Positions 1 to 13,675 of a DNA stretch of 64,000 nt are shown one piece after another. Source of the DNA: Epiperipatus broadwayi (Eukaryota; Onychophora; Udeonychophora; Euonychophora; Peripatidae). Every line of letters starts with the position of its first letter. Positions within the stretch are counted from its first letter, which is position 1. The notes under the pieces were generated by a model. The model had not been told where the DNA came from. It saw only the letters and a list, made by a program, of their open reading frames with translations, and made no database searches. The position numbers and the translations under genes were made by a program. The stretch spans positions 539,501 to 603,500 of the forward strand of contig JAQFVV010006428.1 in the NCBI GenBank assembly GCA_028023455.1. Reading direction: 5' to 3'.

Positions 1-2720
1 AGAATATACATAGGTTTTCCCTAAAAGCAGTAGCATGATCCGTAAGAATAGACATAGGTTTTCCCACCAAATGAAATTGACTATTGCTAAGACTTTTAAT
101 GACATTTTTTTGCATCAGTCTTAGGAACCGGATATGCACATACATATTTAGTAAATAAATCATAGGTAACTAGGATGAATTTTTGTTTATTAAAGGGTGG
201 AAGAGGTCCATAGAAGTCCAATGATAATATCTCATTAGGTTCCCCTGGAAGAATAGGTTGAAGTACCCCAGCATATGATTTTCCAGAATGTTTTGACTTC
301 AGACAAATCTCACAGTGTCTTAACTGACTTACAATTGATGTATACATGTTTGACCAATAAAAATACTTTTTCAATATGTGCTCTAATTTTGGTGAGCCAT
401 AATGACCATATTTGCAATGAACATAAGAGATTAGCCGATTAGTCATAGACCTAGGTATCACTACCTTCCACGAGCTATCTTTGTTAGGTATAGTCTGATA
501 CATCAACATACCCTGATAAAATTTGTATCTACTTTTAATTCGGGTAATATTCCTATTCTGGCTTCTGGGTACAATAGGATCAGATAGTAATTTAATTATT
601 CTTCCAAATTTCACATCTTGAGACTGTTCTACTGCAAGGTTCTTATAATCACCTTCAATAGCTTCATCTGTAACCAACTCAACATTTGTAATTACAATAT
701 TGTGATGGTTGGGATGAAAAGACAATGAATCTACATGGTTATGGCTCAAAGCATCTGCTATGACATTTTTACCTCCCTCATAATATTGAATTTTGTATTG
801 AAATTGTTGGAGATAAAGACTCCATCTTACCAACCTTTCATTGTTTAAGTAACTTTTATTAAAAAACTCTAAGCTCCTATGATCACTTAAAACCACAACC
901 TCTGATCCCAGCAAAAATTGACGGAGTTTCTGGAAAGCCCAGACTACCGCTAAGGCTTCCTTTTCGGTAACAGAGTAATTTAGTTCAGGCCCCTTTAGAC
1001 GCCTGCTCAAAAAGTACAAAATTTGAGGTTTCTGAAAATCATCTAATTGGTAGAGAACTACTCCTAATCCAAAATTACTGCTGTCAGTCTGTAAGTAAAA
1101 TATCTTGCCAAAATCTGGATAAGCCAAAATGACCTTTTTTAGGAATGTAGCCTTTATCTTATTAAATTCTAATGTATGCTCATTGTTCCACTTCCATTTC
1201 ACATTTCCTTTTAATAATAATGACAGTGACATGGTATCATTGGAAAAATCTTGGTAAAATTTGTGATAATAGTTACACAAGCCTAGGAATGATTTAAGCT
1301 GTTTCTTAGTTTTAGGGATAGGAAAATTTTGAATGGCTGTCACTTTATCCGGATGGGGTTTAATTCCCTGATCACTGACCAGATGCCCCAGAAAAGTGAT
1401 TTCAGTGGCTGCCAATATACATTTTTCCAAATTAATTTTTATATTATTAGTGTGACATTCAAAAAAGAATAAACCCAAATCATTTAAATGTTCATAGATG
1501 TCTACAGACGCAATAACGATATCATCTACATACATAATTATTTTCTTCTTTAATTGAGTGGAAAAAATTCTATCCAAACACCTAATAAGTCCTGCTCCAC
1601 TGTTAATTAAACCAAAAGGCATCCTTTCAAAAACATAGGATTGACCTTCAAAACGGAAAGCAGTGTACTTTTGGTCATCAGTATGCAATGGAATTTGCCA
1701 GTAACTGGCCGTCAAGCCAAAAGTTGAAAAAATATATTTGCCCTTCAATTTGATCAAAAGTTCATGAATAGGTGGAGGCACATCATATTCTGGAATGGTT
1801 AATTGGTTAAGCACACGTGCATCTAGGCACACCCGAACTGATCCATTTCTTTTTCTTACAATTACAAGAGGATTGACATAGGCTGAAGGGCTTTTCTTGA
1901 CAATATGCCATTCAATCATTTTATTGATTTGCTGCTGTACTTCTGCCTGGTATTGGTATGGAATGGGGTATGATCACTGCTGGAATGGTGCTTCATTCCT
2001 GAGTTTGATTCGATGGACGTATCCTCCAATAAAGCCTGGTATCTTTGAAAATATATTTTTGTACTGGATCATCAATTGATGTAATTGTTCTTTATAATCA
2101 ATATCCAACATGTTAGAATCATCTAATTTAATTTTTATGTTCAATTCAACTGATGTATCGTGTATGACCATTAACTGATTCAATTGAACATCTATATTAT
2201 CATAAAAATGACAAGAATCATTATTAAAGGCAAAAAGTTTGTTTTTAAAATCAATATTGCATTTATTTAAACTCATGAAGTCAGAACCAATGATAACTTC
2301 ATGAATAAGATCAGGCATTATTAGGAAAACATGTCCAAATTCAGATTCACCAATTTTTAAGTTAAGCCAGGTTTGCTTATTCATAAGTTTTGCTTTTCTC
2401 CCATTTGCAAGCATAACCTGAATTGGTTTTACAGGAAGCAAAGGTACAGATTTATTTGCATCCACAATTTTATCATAAACAATCGAGGACAATATTGATG
2501 CCTGACTTCCAGAGTCTACCAAAGCATTAACAAGAACACCTTCAATATAAATTTTGACAATAGGACAACTATATAATATAGGAGGGTCCACAACCTCATA
2601 AGGCTCCAACAGATCAATATTAAGGTCTATACTATTTACATATGCTTCTTCATTGTCTATATGGTTCCTCCCCAGGTCAGCAACAGGCACCCACAGTGAG
2701 GAACTTTTCCATGAGGCCAC
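1..2720 (-). pseudogene. pol: pro-pol polyprotein (protease, reverse transcriptase, RNase H, integrase), damaged and 3'-incomplete
   Basis: The first part (2720 to 1977) carries an aspartic protease with the active-site triplet in LVDSGSQAS. A TGA at 1974-1976 interrupts the frame, which resumes in the same frame through to 99. Counting from the methionine at 1919: RT has the RVCLDARVLN motif at about residues 29-38, MPFGL at 100-104 and YVDD at 130-133. RNase H shows TDSS (278-281), E320, D346 and IADALS (387-392). The integrase zinc-binding domain has H501, H506, C536 and C539, and the first core aspartate is D568. A one-base shift in a run of seven A (near 104-110) ends the frame at 96-98. 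Integrase reading continues in another frame to the window edge, including the second-aspartate motif LTDHATAF. In RT motif A the usual catalytic aspartate is glycine (residue 68, in FSTFGLTASYWQ), so the polymerase is probably dead even apart from the stops. Confidence 0.9.
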
Positions 2721-2722
2721 TT

Positions 2723-4692
2723 CTAGTTTAATGCACTACTTTTAACATTTGTCTTAATATCCTTTGTGTGAAGTGGTTTAATTCCACTAACAGAAGGTTG
2801 ATCTCTATCTTGGGTCTTATTAATTAAACCAGGTTGACCATTAGCTCTATGATAAAATTTTGGTCGTTTATAACTACGACTCCTACTCTCGTATCTTTTA
2901 TCACGATAAGGACTTCTTATGGGAGCAACATTAACATTAGCAATGGAACAGTTATGAGAAGCTCTAGCATCCTTTCCACCTCTATATCTGTTTTCCAGGT
3001 CACATTCACTTGTCTCTAGTGCATCTAAGATCTCTGACACCTCATCAATTGTATACTTATCCGCAGCAATCAAAACTTGTTCAATCTGTCGAGGTAAGTT
3101 ATGTCTTAAGATCCTGACTATATGATGCTCAGATAATGGAAAAGCAGTTAAAGTTTTAAGTTTGACCGCTTGTCCACGAAAAAATTGAGTATAGTTACCT
3201 TTATTAGCATTGTACTTTTCTCGAGTGATTTGATAACGCATGTTATCCTGACAATCTTCACCCCAGAAACTTGACATTATTAAATGTTTAAAATCTCCAT
3301 ATGTTTGAGGACAATCAAACAATAACTGCACCAATCTTTTGCAGCAGCATAAAGATGGTTGCTGGAGATAGCCAGTTTTTCTCTTTCTAAAAATGCACAT
3401 AAAGTAAACAATTCCTCCAAAATTTGAAGAAATACTAGAGGGTTTTCCAAATACTCCCCTTTAAATGGCTTGATCTTTAGAAATTTAAGAGCTGTATATC
3501 CACCCATAGACATTTCTGTGTTCTTGACATCATTTGCAACAGATTCAATTTCTAATGGTTTTTGGAAAATGGGAGTTGTGCGGATACCAGTAAAATTACC
3601 ATCCGATACAACTACTTCTTTAACAGAGGTCTCTGTCCCATCTACATAATACTTGGTGTTTTGACCAATGAAATTATCACTTTTCTCTTGAGCCCTTTGA
3701 ATTTCTAACATTTTTAGCTGAAGATTTTCAATCTTTGCCTCTAGTTTCTGTCCTTCTTTATACTCATTTTATTCATTTGGCCACTCTTGACATTTATCCC
3801 TCATTTCCTTCCACTCTTTTTGCATCATTTCTAAATCTCCACTAAATTTAGCATTAGTCTTTTTCAATTCTTTATTTTCTACTTTAGACCTATTGATAGT
3901 TTCCTCTAAAATCTTTTTAATGCTACCCAATTCTGCTCTGCTCTCTGTTACAGATTCACTCATGGATTTAAATATGCCCTGTTCAAAAGTTGAATGACTC
4001 TCATTCATATTCTGAAGTTTACCTTCCATTTCAGTTTTAATTTTATCAATAGATTTAGCAGATTGAGACTCTACTTCTTGAACTTTATAGTTCATTTCAC
4101 TAACTATTTGTGCCAACTGACTCCTTGAGTCACCCATTGCCACATCAAGCACCTTGAATTTAGTGTCCACATTCTCCTCGTGGGTTATAAACTTATTTCC
4201 AATTTCTTCTATCTGAACTTCCAAGTGCTTTTTGTAATCGAAGAAATTAGCTTTAATTTCTTCTAATTTAATATCGGACTCCCCTTTAGCTGCCTTACAA
4301 CTATTTTCTAGGGATTGAAATTTTTGATTAAATTCCTCCACTGTTTTTACCCTAGCAGCTTCTATTTTTTCTTTCACAAATTCCTGAACTTCAGCCATTT
4401 TATTCTCAAAACTATCTAACTTTTCAGTCTGTTCATTCAATTTTTCAGTCATCTCTTTTTGAGAAATAGACTGTTCATTCAATTTTTCAGTCATCTCTTT
4501 TTGAGACTCTAACATCTCTTTTTGGGAAAGAGACTGTTCATTCAATTTTAGAGACTGTTCATTCATTTTTAGAGACTGTTCATTCATTCCAATCTCTATA
4601 CGTTGAAGCATCAACAAAAACCGTTGTTGGAAATCAAGATCAGGAACTTCTTGGGTTGTTTCAGGATAACTAATTTCTTCAGAATCACTCAT
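2723..4692 (-). pseudogene. gag: gag of element 1 with N-terminal coiled-coil leader, damaged
   Basis: The reading starts with MSDSEEIS at 4692. About 300 residues follow that are glutamine-, lysine- and glutamate-rich, with tandem NEQSLK / QKEM(T) heptad-like repeats near residues 40-90, a strong coiled-coil signature. A TAA at 3769-3771 breaks the frame. The capsid-like region continues in the same frame (3711 to about 3335, including FKPFKGEYLENPLVFLQ), then shifts by one base to the frame ending at 2723. That frame carries a conserved stretch ending in VKLKTLTAFPLS, shared with the gag of the element at 29.6-34.0 kb. The C terminus is Arg/Lys-rich and lacks a CCHC zinc knuckle. The family match rests on position in the element and on similarity to the second copy; no database search was possible. 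Confidence 0.75.
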
Positions 4693-5254
4693 TTTGGGTA
4701 TTTTATAACAACTATTTCAATATTTTGTGAAACCAAATTTTTACTTTCCTAAAATATGTGTTTTAATAACAATGATCAATTAAAATCTTGTTCAAGCCGA
4801 CCAACCACTAAATCCTCACCACCAACAATCTATCCCAGATGGTATATATCACATTCACACTAAAATAATCTGAACCCCCACTTCGAATATTTGCAGTATT
4901 ACAACAACTACTTTATAAACCCTTGATAATTTCAACTTCTCCCAATTCAATCATAAATATTGGTATATCTTGGAATACGATTGCTATTGTCATCAGAAAT
5001 CTTATATAATTAATTTGGAGAAATATATAGCAATAAAACATAAAATATTTTATCACCATGATAGAGCATTTGTCACATGATAATATTCTTGTAATATGGG
5101 AAATTAAAATTGTAATCAACAATCATTAATTAATTTAGTTCACACATTACCATATTGTACTATGCAACAATCAATTAATCAAGTCGCATGTTTATAAAGT
5201 GCTAAAAACCGTAATTGCACACTTACAATGACTGTCTAACCTCAACATATCGGG

Positions 5255-5274
5255 CCGAACACGTTGTGGCGCCA
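5255..5274 (-). promoter_or_regulatory. Candidate primer-binding site of element 1
   Basis: On the minus strand the sequence begins TGGCGCCACAACG, six bases after the candidate LTR end. A TGGCGCC start is the usual complement of a tRNA 3' end ending in CCA. Related sites occur at the same relative place in the elements at 14.6 kb and 32.1 kb. Confidence 0.65.
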
Positions 5275-5280
5275 AAAATT

Positions 5281-5542
5281 TGTAACCCTCTAAAGTGTGG
5301 TCAATTCCCGCTACACATTGTCAGCTATTAAGAGCTGTATCCAAAAGCATATTATGCTATCTATTTTATGCACCAAGGACCACAACCAACATCTGGAACA
5401 ACTTATCACAGACCAAACTAATGATCTAACATAAACTTTTATGATTTAATTTGATCGCAGCCAGGGTGTACCGCGATGACCTATCATAGTAGTATGATAA
5501 AATATGGTAAACAAATTATAAGTGTACTGTTATTATGTTACA
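5281..5542 (-). repeat. Candidate 5' LTR of element 1 (262 bp)
   Basis: The segment is bounded by TGTAAC at 5281 and its exact inverse GTTACA at 5537-5542, and its inner end lies next to the primer-binding site. The length suits short Ty3-type LTRs. Its partner LTR is outside the window, so the outer limit rests only on the inverted ends. Confidence 0.5.
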
Positions 5543-8500
5543 AACCTTAATTTGCGATTTTTATTGTATGAGACCCGATGGCCGACCATGTACAAGATGG
5601 CATAATTTGTGAAACTACATAATATTATGAAATTTTAAACCATCTATATGATTTTTAATACAAATGCTAGTCCAGGTAAAACTTTGCAATAAATAAACAT
5701 AAATAATTGGGTTCTTTTTATAGTTTAACTATATCACTGAGACTCTTTTTATACTGACAAATAACAATTTAAAATGTTAAGTAAATATATTCAATCATAT
5801 CATTATTTGGTAAATCTGTTTTTAGGTTTACTAATCAATTTGTATTGTATACTAGAATCAACTACGCAAAGCCAAAATGATGGAAAAAGTAAATGGGATT
5901 TTATTGTACCCTACACATCATAAACTACCAAAGACGAAAAGCATCCAAATGTTTTCTCAAAATATCACTAAACTCTTATATCATGTTGATGATAGTATGT
6001 ACTTCAGTGTATGCTCTATCCAAGGTTTATGATTTCTGATTTTAAGAATGACACATAGCAACGGCACAGTAAGTTTAATTATAAATCAACATTTATTTAC
6101 AAATTTATGAATAATAAATAATTAATTTCAATGTTATAATTAAAAAACTTAAATAAACAAATAAAATAAATAAATTATAATTCCATCGACCTTCTTCACT
6201 AACATATCATAGGTACGGTTTTTAAAAACCTAATCATACCTTATTTCAATTTGATATAATGAATCTTGAGCAAATTATAATAAATTCAACATCAACTCAT
6301 GAAGTATTTAACATCATTTCCAGATTCAATAAATCCATACCGTAAAATTAGAATAATATAATAAATAATATTATATCTGTAGGATTTAGCTATAATGCAA
6401 TCATTAAATAAAGTGAAAATTTAAACTTACATTCCGGTAAATAACAATCAACCGACAGTTAATTATTATGAAGTAACTTGAATAGAATGTCCTGCTACAA
6501 TTTGACGATCTAACTTATGAATTATGCTTACAAATGGAAGAAGATGATTTAGCAGATTAACTAAAATACTTTGCCCAACTTATATCTATGAAGTAAAACA
6601 TATTCCTGTGGATGCGTTCATCTACACATAGGAATTAAATAATACTAAACGCTTTGTGGATTGATACACCATCATGAAGTAATACGTATAATTAAACAAT
6701 TCCGTGGATTAACAACCAGCGCTGGAATGAATGTAAAATACAAAAATTGGCAATTAAATAATCTGCGGATTAACCACCAGCACAGATTAATGCCTTTCAA
6801 CATTAAAAAACAACATTACTATTTACCTCATCTTAAAGTGCAAAATCATCCTCCTCAGTTACTCTGATCATTCAGAAAACACTAACACTTTAGCAAATGT
6901 GGGTTCTTGCATAATAAAATGTTACACTAATCAGGACAACTAATGTACTAACTTATCTTGCTTAAAATAAAACATGTGTAATACAATATAAGTAATATTA
7001 GTATAGGAATATAAATCTGGAAAGACTCACAAAATACCTCACAAAGATTGATACACCTCATGAATTCATTTAGTACTTTTCAAACTTTTCGCAAGCGCTA
7101 TTTTCTTGAATAAATATTTTATTCAACCCCTATTAATTTAAACTTAATAAAATATAGCTTATGAACTTCACATGCAAGTTCATATAACGATAAAATTAAA
7201 GCAATGAATTATTCATCAACTACATAAAATCTAACAGTTATGTGTATGATATAAATTAAATGTATAGCATTTTATCGTTCAATACATGAATTTTAGCAGG
7301 TGTGTGTGTGTGTGTCACAAATTAGATTGTATAGCATTTTATAATGACAAGTATGATCCGTGAAATCCATGTACGATGTGTCGAACCATAAATGTACGAA
7401 GTAATAGCTACAATTATAATTGAATTCCATACATGTAATTTTTATCCATTTGTGTTAGTTATTATAATCACTATCAGATTAACGATTTTACGTGGCTCCA
7501 TAAACAAGAAACAATTTCAAAAACATGACACGCAGAACTTAAATGAAAATGTTTTTCATAAGTTATTAATTTCTACATTTCTCTATTAAAATGTTCCAAG
7601 TTTATCACATCCATGCTAAATATTTATTTATCCACGCTTAAATCTAGGAATAACAATTACAGCAATTAATTTAATCATTCCAAACTGATGATAAAATTAG
7701 AAAATAGCTTTGATCAATTATTTGAAGACTGTTTATTATCCAAATGGCAAACAAATTAACTAGCAAATATTACTGGTATTATAAAGTTAAATATCAATCA
7801 ATACTATATTTTATTAGAATTAGAAACGGAAATATTTAACTATGTTGATAACTTTAACATTTTACTTTAATTTAAACTTCTTCTTTTTTAAAAAGCAAAT
7901 TTTCATATTTATAAAACTTTTGTAATTAAAATACTTATTTAATTTTTCCAAATTGTAGAACAATAAACATTTTAAAACATACCAAATTCTTGCAATTAAT
8001 TCTTTTAAACTGGGAAGCTCCGACATTTTAAATGTAATATTGGGAAATTATTACCGGTGATTTGATCCACTTGGCCAGCCGACTTGAACAGACTTTTAAA
8101 TTTAGCAATTCATCTTATAATTAAATACCATGATATTATTTTTACGTTTATAGAAAATTTGTGGTAATCTGTTTACTTGTTAACTATTTTAAAATAAGCT
8201 TATCAAATTTACACCATTTGCCTTCTTACCAATTTCTTTTTTTTCTTCTCCCTCCAAAAACAAAACTAACAGACGATCTTCTCTTAAATTCGCACTCTTT
8301 TCTTTTTTTTTACATTGAGACGCTTACGTAATTACTGTATTTATTTTTAATAATTTATTTTAATTGAACAAATGGTTTTGTTAATTCAAATGAAATAATT
8401 TTTAAGACTACTTTAATCAAATAAAACAAAATATTATATTTTAATACTATTTTACCAAATTAAATGTTTTGTTAAAAATTTTTAAAAGTTAAACATTTTG

Positions 8501-11040
8501 ATATGAATTAGTATATGGAACGAATCAAATTTAAGTTTATTAAAATAATATAAGAGAGTAATCTGTTCAAAGCGAAAATCAAGCCAATCAAATCACCAAA
8601 GAAGACAGAGAAATTTTTCATACTAGTTACATCAATTATTATATTTTATGCTAATATATATATATATATACAAATAAAATGTCTGTTAATTACAAAACTA
8701 TTGTAATAACAATAATAATAATAAATATAATGGTAATTAACTATTATATATGTCTTTCAATCTGCAGAATTACTTTTGGTTAATTCCTTAACCTGCATCA
8801 ATGGCCCATTAATTTAAAAACCAACATAGAATTAATGACATCAACTCAAATTCCATGTATCCCAAATTTTAATGGTAGCAGCTTGTCTATTAATTAAATT
8901 CATTTTATTTCTATTTATTCAAATTGCCTACTTAATTTGTCTTTTATTATGGTTTCTCTTATTATGAAGGATATTAACACTTTCAATATCAAACTTAAAT
9001 GTATATTTTCATGTCCTTTCATAACCCAAGAAAACTGAAGCAGTCATTAAATCATTATTATTTTTACTTTTCACATGCTTGTATAGCAGTTCTTGCTCCT
9101 TTAATTTTTTTTTAATGCTGCACCTCGATTCACCTAAATATGATAACATACATCCCCAGAAAATTCAATACACAACATTATATTTCTGCTTTATAGGTAT
9201 GACATTTTAAAAATTATTCACTAATTTATTAATATTATTTTAACACAAAATGAAACATTAAACACATTCTTATATATATCCTTAAAAAGTTTCACTTGGC
9301 ATTAATAACAAAATACAACAGAAGATTAATCAATAGTCATAATTAATTGAAATTAATAAAAATGATAAGATGTATGTGTGTAACTCTAAAATGTGTTGTG
9401 AAACAATAATGACATGTATAAAAAAATGAAAGGAGAGATTTTGAATATCTTAATGAAAATTTTTAAATAACAGATACCAAAAGTATATATGTAACCAAAT
9501 AAAATGAACTCTATTTATTCATTAACATAATAATCAGTAAACAAATATAAAATAACATGATATATTTAAATGTCTTTTCTGTCCAATATTTCAAGCTAAA
9601 TTTTGGACATACAAAAATCAAATTGAATATCTAAAAAATATCGGGTCACATTAATATATGTATACTGTCAGACAAGAGTTTAAATAATCAGTAAAGAAAT
9701 CTCTCTGAGCCTTTCATTGCCTTCATTGTGTAAATTCTATTATACCTAAATATACGCTAATTATGATTTAAAATAAAATATAAATTATTCTTTTAAAAAT
9801 ATATATAAATATGCACACATATGCATAAAAAATCATATCCTAAATCAATGTCTGTTCATTTTCACCATACATTGATCCATCATAGTTTCCTTGTTCTCAA
9901 TCCTAAGATGTAGAGATAAGTTTATTTCCTTGAGTAGAGAAAAGATAAATTGAACTTTCAATGTTTCCTTTAAGGTATATAGATCCAGCTTTCAAAATAA
10001 CAGGTAAAAACAAATATATATTTTACCAGCTTCAATTTGTTTTCCTTTTGTTAGCGGTAATGTTCAGATAGAATAATCCCATTCAATCAAGTGAAGAATT
10101 TAATACTAGCCCTTTTCATTTTTTTCTTCTTTTTCTTTGAATGAGGAGAGTGTACTTTAAATTGCTTATTAATAATATGAGTTAATCCAGTTGGTGCTGT
10201 TGATTTTCTTGGATTGAAATATAGTATCCATCAAATATAATAGTAGTTACATTTGGATTTTTTAAACACCTGGAATCTTGTTTTTATTTAAAATAGCTGA
10301 TTTGCCATACAACACATTCTTTTTTTTTTCAAATAAGTTTTCCTTCTTTCACATTTTTGCTGCCATTCTTGCTGAAATTTCTTCAGAAAACTGCCCTTCA
10401 AATGAATGGGCAGAAGTTAACTTTCTATTCTTCCATATTTTATAGGTTAATGATTTAAAAATAAAGTTTTAAAGAATTTTTTTAAAAGAACTGAGAAACA
10501 TGTCTGTTCTCAGCAGTGACAAAAAGATGAGAAGTCCTATTACAGTCTTTTCTGGCTATTTATACTACACTCTTTCTGATATTATGGCTATCATAACAAC
10601 TGTTGAAATTTACTCTAAAGCCACTCAATGACAAACGATAGGTTCCAGCAAATTTCCCACTTTGTTTTGCAAGTGCAATGTAGTTTGGAGAGAAATGGAT
10701 ATATTGAAATAAAATCTAAGTTTGATATGATTTTTCTTTATTATTTTTAAACCAAAATAAAGAATTGATATTACAACCTTGATACATTTTATAAATATAA
10801 ATAATTTACATATGTTTTTTTTAATAATAATTTTTTTTTCATTAATTTACAAACAAAATATATATGAAACATAAAAAAAAACATTTAATTTTGTAATGTG
10901 TTTCTATGGTGTCTGCAGTAACAGAAAATATTTCAGAATAATACTGATCCGATTCAAGTAAACTTTTATGTCACACAGTACTATTTCCCAAATTTATTTG
11001 TTTGTTTAACTGTTTATACTTATATATATATTTTAGATTG
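5543..11040. other. Noncoding AT-rich stretch
   Basis: No credible gene was found. Around 6600-6830 a weak short repeat recurs (GTGGATT or GCGGATT followed by a purine-rich tail, spaced about 47-65 bases), probably a decayed minisatellite. A small (TG)n run is at about 7302 and a TA run at about 8657. The short open frames here lack recognisable domains. Confidence 0.5.
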
Positions 11041-11044
11041 ATTA

Positions 11045-11219
11045 CTACAGATTGAAGATTTTTAGGTTAGAATTAGCAGGTATGGTGTGGAGTTGGGCCG
11101 ATTCAATCATGAAATGAAGATCAGGAGAGTAGAACATTAAATCAATGAGGATCTGATGCTTACAGGTGTAGAAAGAGTAGGCATGGTCTGGGAAAAAGCC
11201 CTGGCCACACATTAAGCCC
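11045..11219 (-). other. Candidate terminal exon or retained transposon fragment, unidentified
   Basis: A patch clearly richer in G+C than its surroundings reads open on the minus strand for about 57 codons, ending in TAG at 11045-11047. It follows a good splice acceptor (a run of T, then CCAG, at about 11220-11232). The peptide includes FFPDHAYSFYTCKHQILIDL. The other two minus frames have several stops. I do not recognise a family. It could be a real last exon of an antisense gene, a noncoding RNA exon or an old transposon piece. Confidence 0.25.
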
Positions 11220-11249
11220 CTGGAAAAAAATATAGATATTTGAAGCAAT

Positions 11250-13670
11250 ATTATTTAAAAGCTTTAGGTTGCCATGATTATTAATTTAAACTTATATTTT
11301 CAAGATCTCCCATTATCCATTTATCAAGTAAAAGAAAACCGAACAAGATCAACAAACGTTTTTATTTTTTTTAAATACTTTGATGATTAATCTGAATACT
11401 CACAACATCTTCTATCCATGGGAAAAAAATAAAGGACCTTTTCCTTTCTCTTAAACAAATCAATTATTTTATATAGCGCAATGTTTTATAAACTGTAATA
11501 GTTAAACAGCAGTAAGCTGTTGCACATGCGCTTTGCAGATTTTAACTATAAATGACTGAATACAAACACTTCAAACACATGATAAAGTCTTTGGGATAAA
11601 TTCAGTACAAATAAACATTTATTCTTTCTTTCTTAATTTTCACATCATTTAATATGTCAGCTAAAAAAAATTTTTTTTAGATGTACTATCATTATCAAAG
11701 CAGTATGTGATTTGTCTATCCCCTTTTATCTTTACTTTCCTAGTATACATGCATACATTTTTTTAAAAGTCTACCATCTATGTAGTACAACTACATCTCT
11801 ATGTTGTTATTTTTTAAAGTCTTATATTGGATTTGACAATTAACTTTTTACATCTTTATATTTCCTTTTTAGTAACTTCTTTAATAACAATGCTCTAAAG
11901 TCAGAGTTAGACAAAATGTTTAACATTTCTTTTATGCAAGCTAAATATATCACAAGAGGACATTTATTCTAACAACCAAACATTATTAGTTACTGTCTAA
12001 TAGCCATATATTCTCATTACATTGTTAAATAAACATATTCATATTTTTATTTCCTTAAAAACTTAATAATAGCTTTTTATATAGACATATCTGTAGTTCA
12101 TTTCATTGACACTATTATGGGTCTGAACTTTAAATATTACAACATTATCATAACAATAAAATATAACTTTATTGAATATATTAATTTTTTATTCAAGTCC
12201 TGCTTTGGACATTGAGAATACCATCTCTAAAGTCACTTTTTTATAAAATAAACTAAACAAGTCAAAATCAACTTCTACAATGAGCTGGAGATTCAAAACA
12301 ACAGAGATACCCCATTTTAAATCACCTCTAATACTAAAATAAACTGACTAAATGTTAATAAAATCTAATTTTAATTTCTTAAGGATGTGGCAACTACCTT
12401 GTGAATTAAATCGTGCCCTACATTGATGCTAATCAGGGACCTTTATGTTTGAATAGCTTTATTTATACAGGTTAGGGAAACTACTGAACATTTATTTTCA
12501 AAATTATAACTCATATCTAAGTATAAATCCTGCCATCAGGGATTTTATTTCCACTTGCCACTTCATAAAAAGTCCAAGACATCTGTCAACTTCAGACTTC
12601 AATATAAATTCAAAAAGGTTTTGAGTCACAACACACATCTATAGTTCTGCCAGCTCCCTCAAAGAAAAGACTTAATCATATAAATAATTACAATTTACAA
12701 TTAGCAAAGACATTAAAATCTTATACTCTATATTTCTAATACATTAAGTCATCCATTCATCACCACTAGTCAATTTTATAATATCTAATATCAAGTAGCA
12801 GTATGCATAATATATACTTAAAATTTTCAAAATATTATGACTATAAATATTTTTACTCTGTTTTTTTTTTAGTCTTGTATCATAAAATTATTTGTCTCTA
12901 TTTTACCTTGGCTATTTTTTTAAAGTTATTATCCATCTCACTATATTGTCCCTACATCAAATAAAAATGTTCCCATATAATAATCCATTATTTTCCCATC
13001 ATATACAAATTCGTTAATCTGTTAGTCAAATCTTGGGTATATGAGGAAATCATGCTATCCAAATTTATCAAATTGGAATTAAGCTTTCCCTCTCTCCATA
13101 TAATTTTCAATTGCTTTCCATATCTCTGAATAAAATAATAGAGAAACACCACTATTCACATTATCATCTACTATATAATTATCCTTGCTATAAATTCTCT
13201 CCTGGAACAAACTCTTAATTGGTTCTTCAGAGGATTTATCTCATTTTCCTTTCACTGCATTACTACAAAATTCTCCTTGGAACGATTGCTTAATTTGTTT
13301 TCTATAATAAATATTATTTTCCTGCATTAATATAGTCATAACTTTTCCATAGTTATTTTCCTCCTTTTCTTTACACTATGATACATGTTTTTGTATCCTT
13401 GTGTGTTTTGCATCTATAATCTATATTGACACTAAATTTACATTTCAAATTTTCAACTCCTTTGGATTTAAATTTACTTTTCAACCACACTTCCTCTATA
13501 ATTTTCTGACTATCCTCAGTCTTTAAATTTTATTTGATTGTAAAGAAATAATATTTGAATGCTTCATATCTAAACCTTCCTGCTCATTTATATACTTTAT
13601 TTTTACTAAATCATCAGAACAATCTATTTTTACCTTTTCAAATCTTTCAACCATAGTTATTGTTTTTAAA
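11250..13670. other. Noncoding AT-rich stretch
   Basis: Nothing gene-like is seen. From about 12.6 kb the + strand becomes T/C-rich, so its minus strand is A/G-rich. This may be further decayed gag of the element whose leader lies at 13.68-14.33 kb, but no continuous frame can be followed. Confidence 0.35.
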
Positions 13671-13675
13671 TGCAC

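Larger units (their letters stand above)
1..5542 (-). mobile_element. Ty3/gypsy-type LTR retrotransposon, cut by the left window edge (element 1)
   Basis: The element reads right to left. It has a candidate 5' LTR, a primer-binding site, a gag with a long coiled-coil leader, an aspartic protease, reverse transcriptase, RNase H, and an integrase that runs off the window. The order protease-RT-RNaseH-integrase is the Ty3/gypsy (Metaviridae) order. The 3' LTR would lie left of position 1 and cannot be seen, so target-site duplications cannot be checked. The copy is damaged: one in-frame stop in gag, one gag frameshift, one in-frame stop between protease and RT, one frameshift in the integrase, and a changed catalytic residue in RT. 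It is therefore probably immobile on its own. Three more decayed relatives occur in this window, all on the same strand. Confidence 0.9.
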
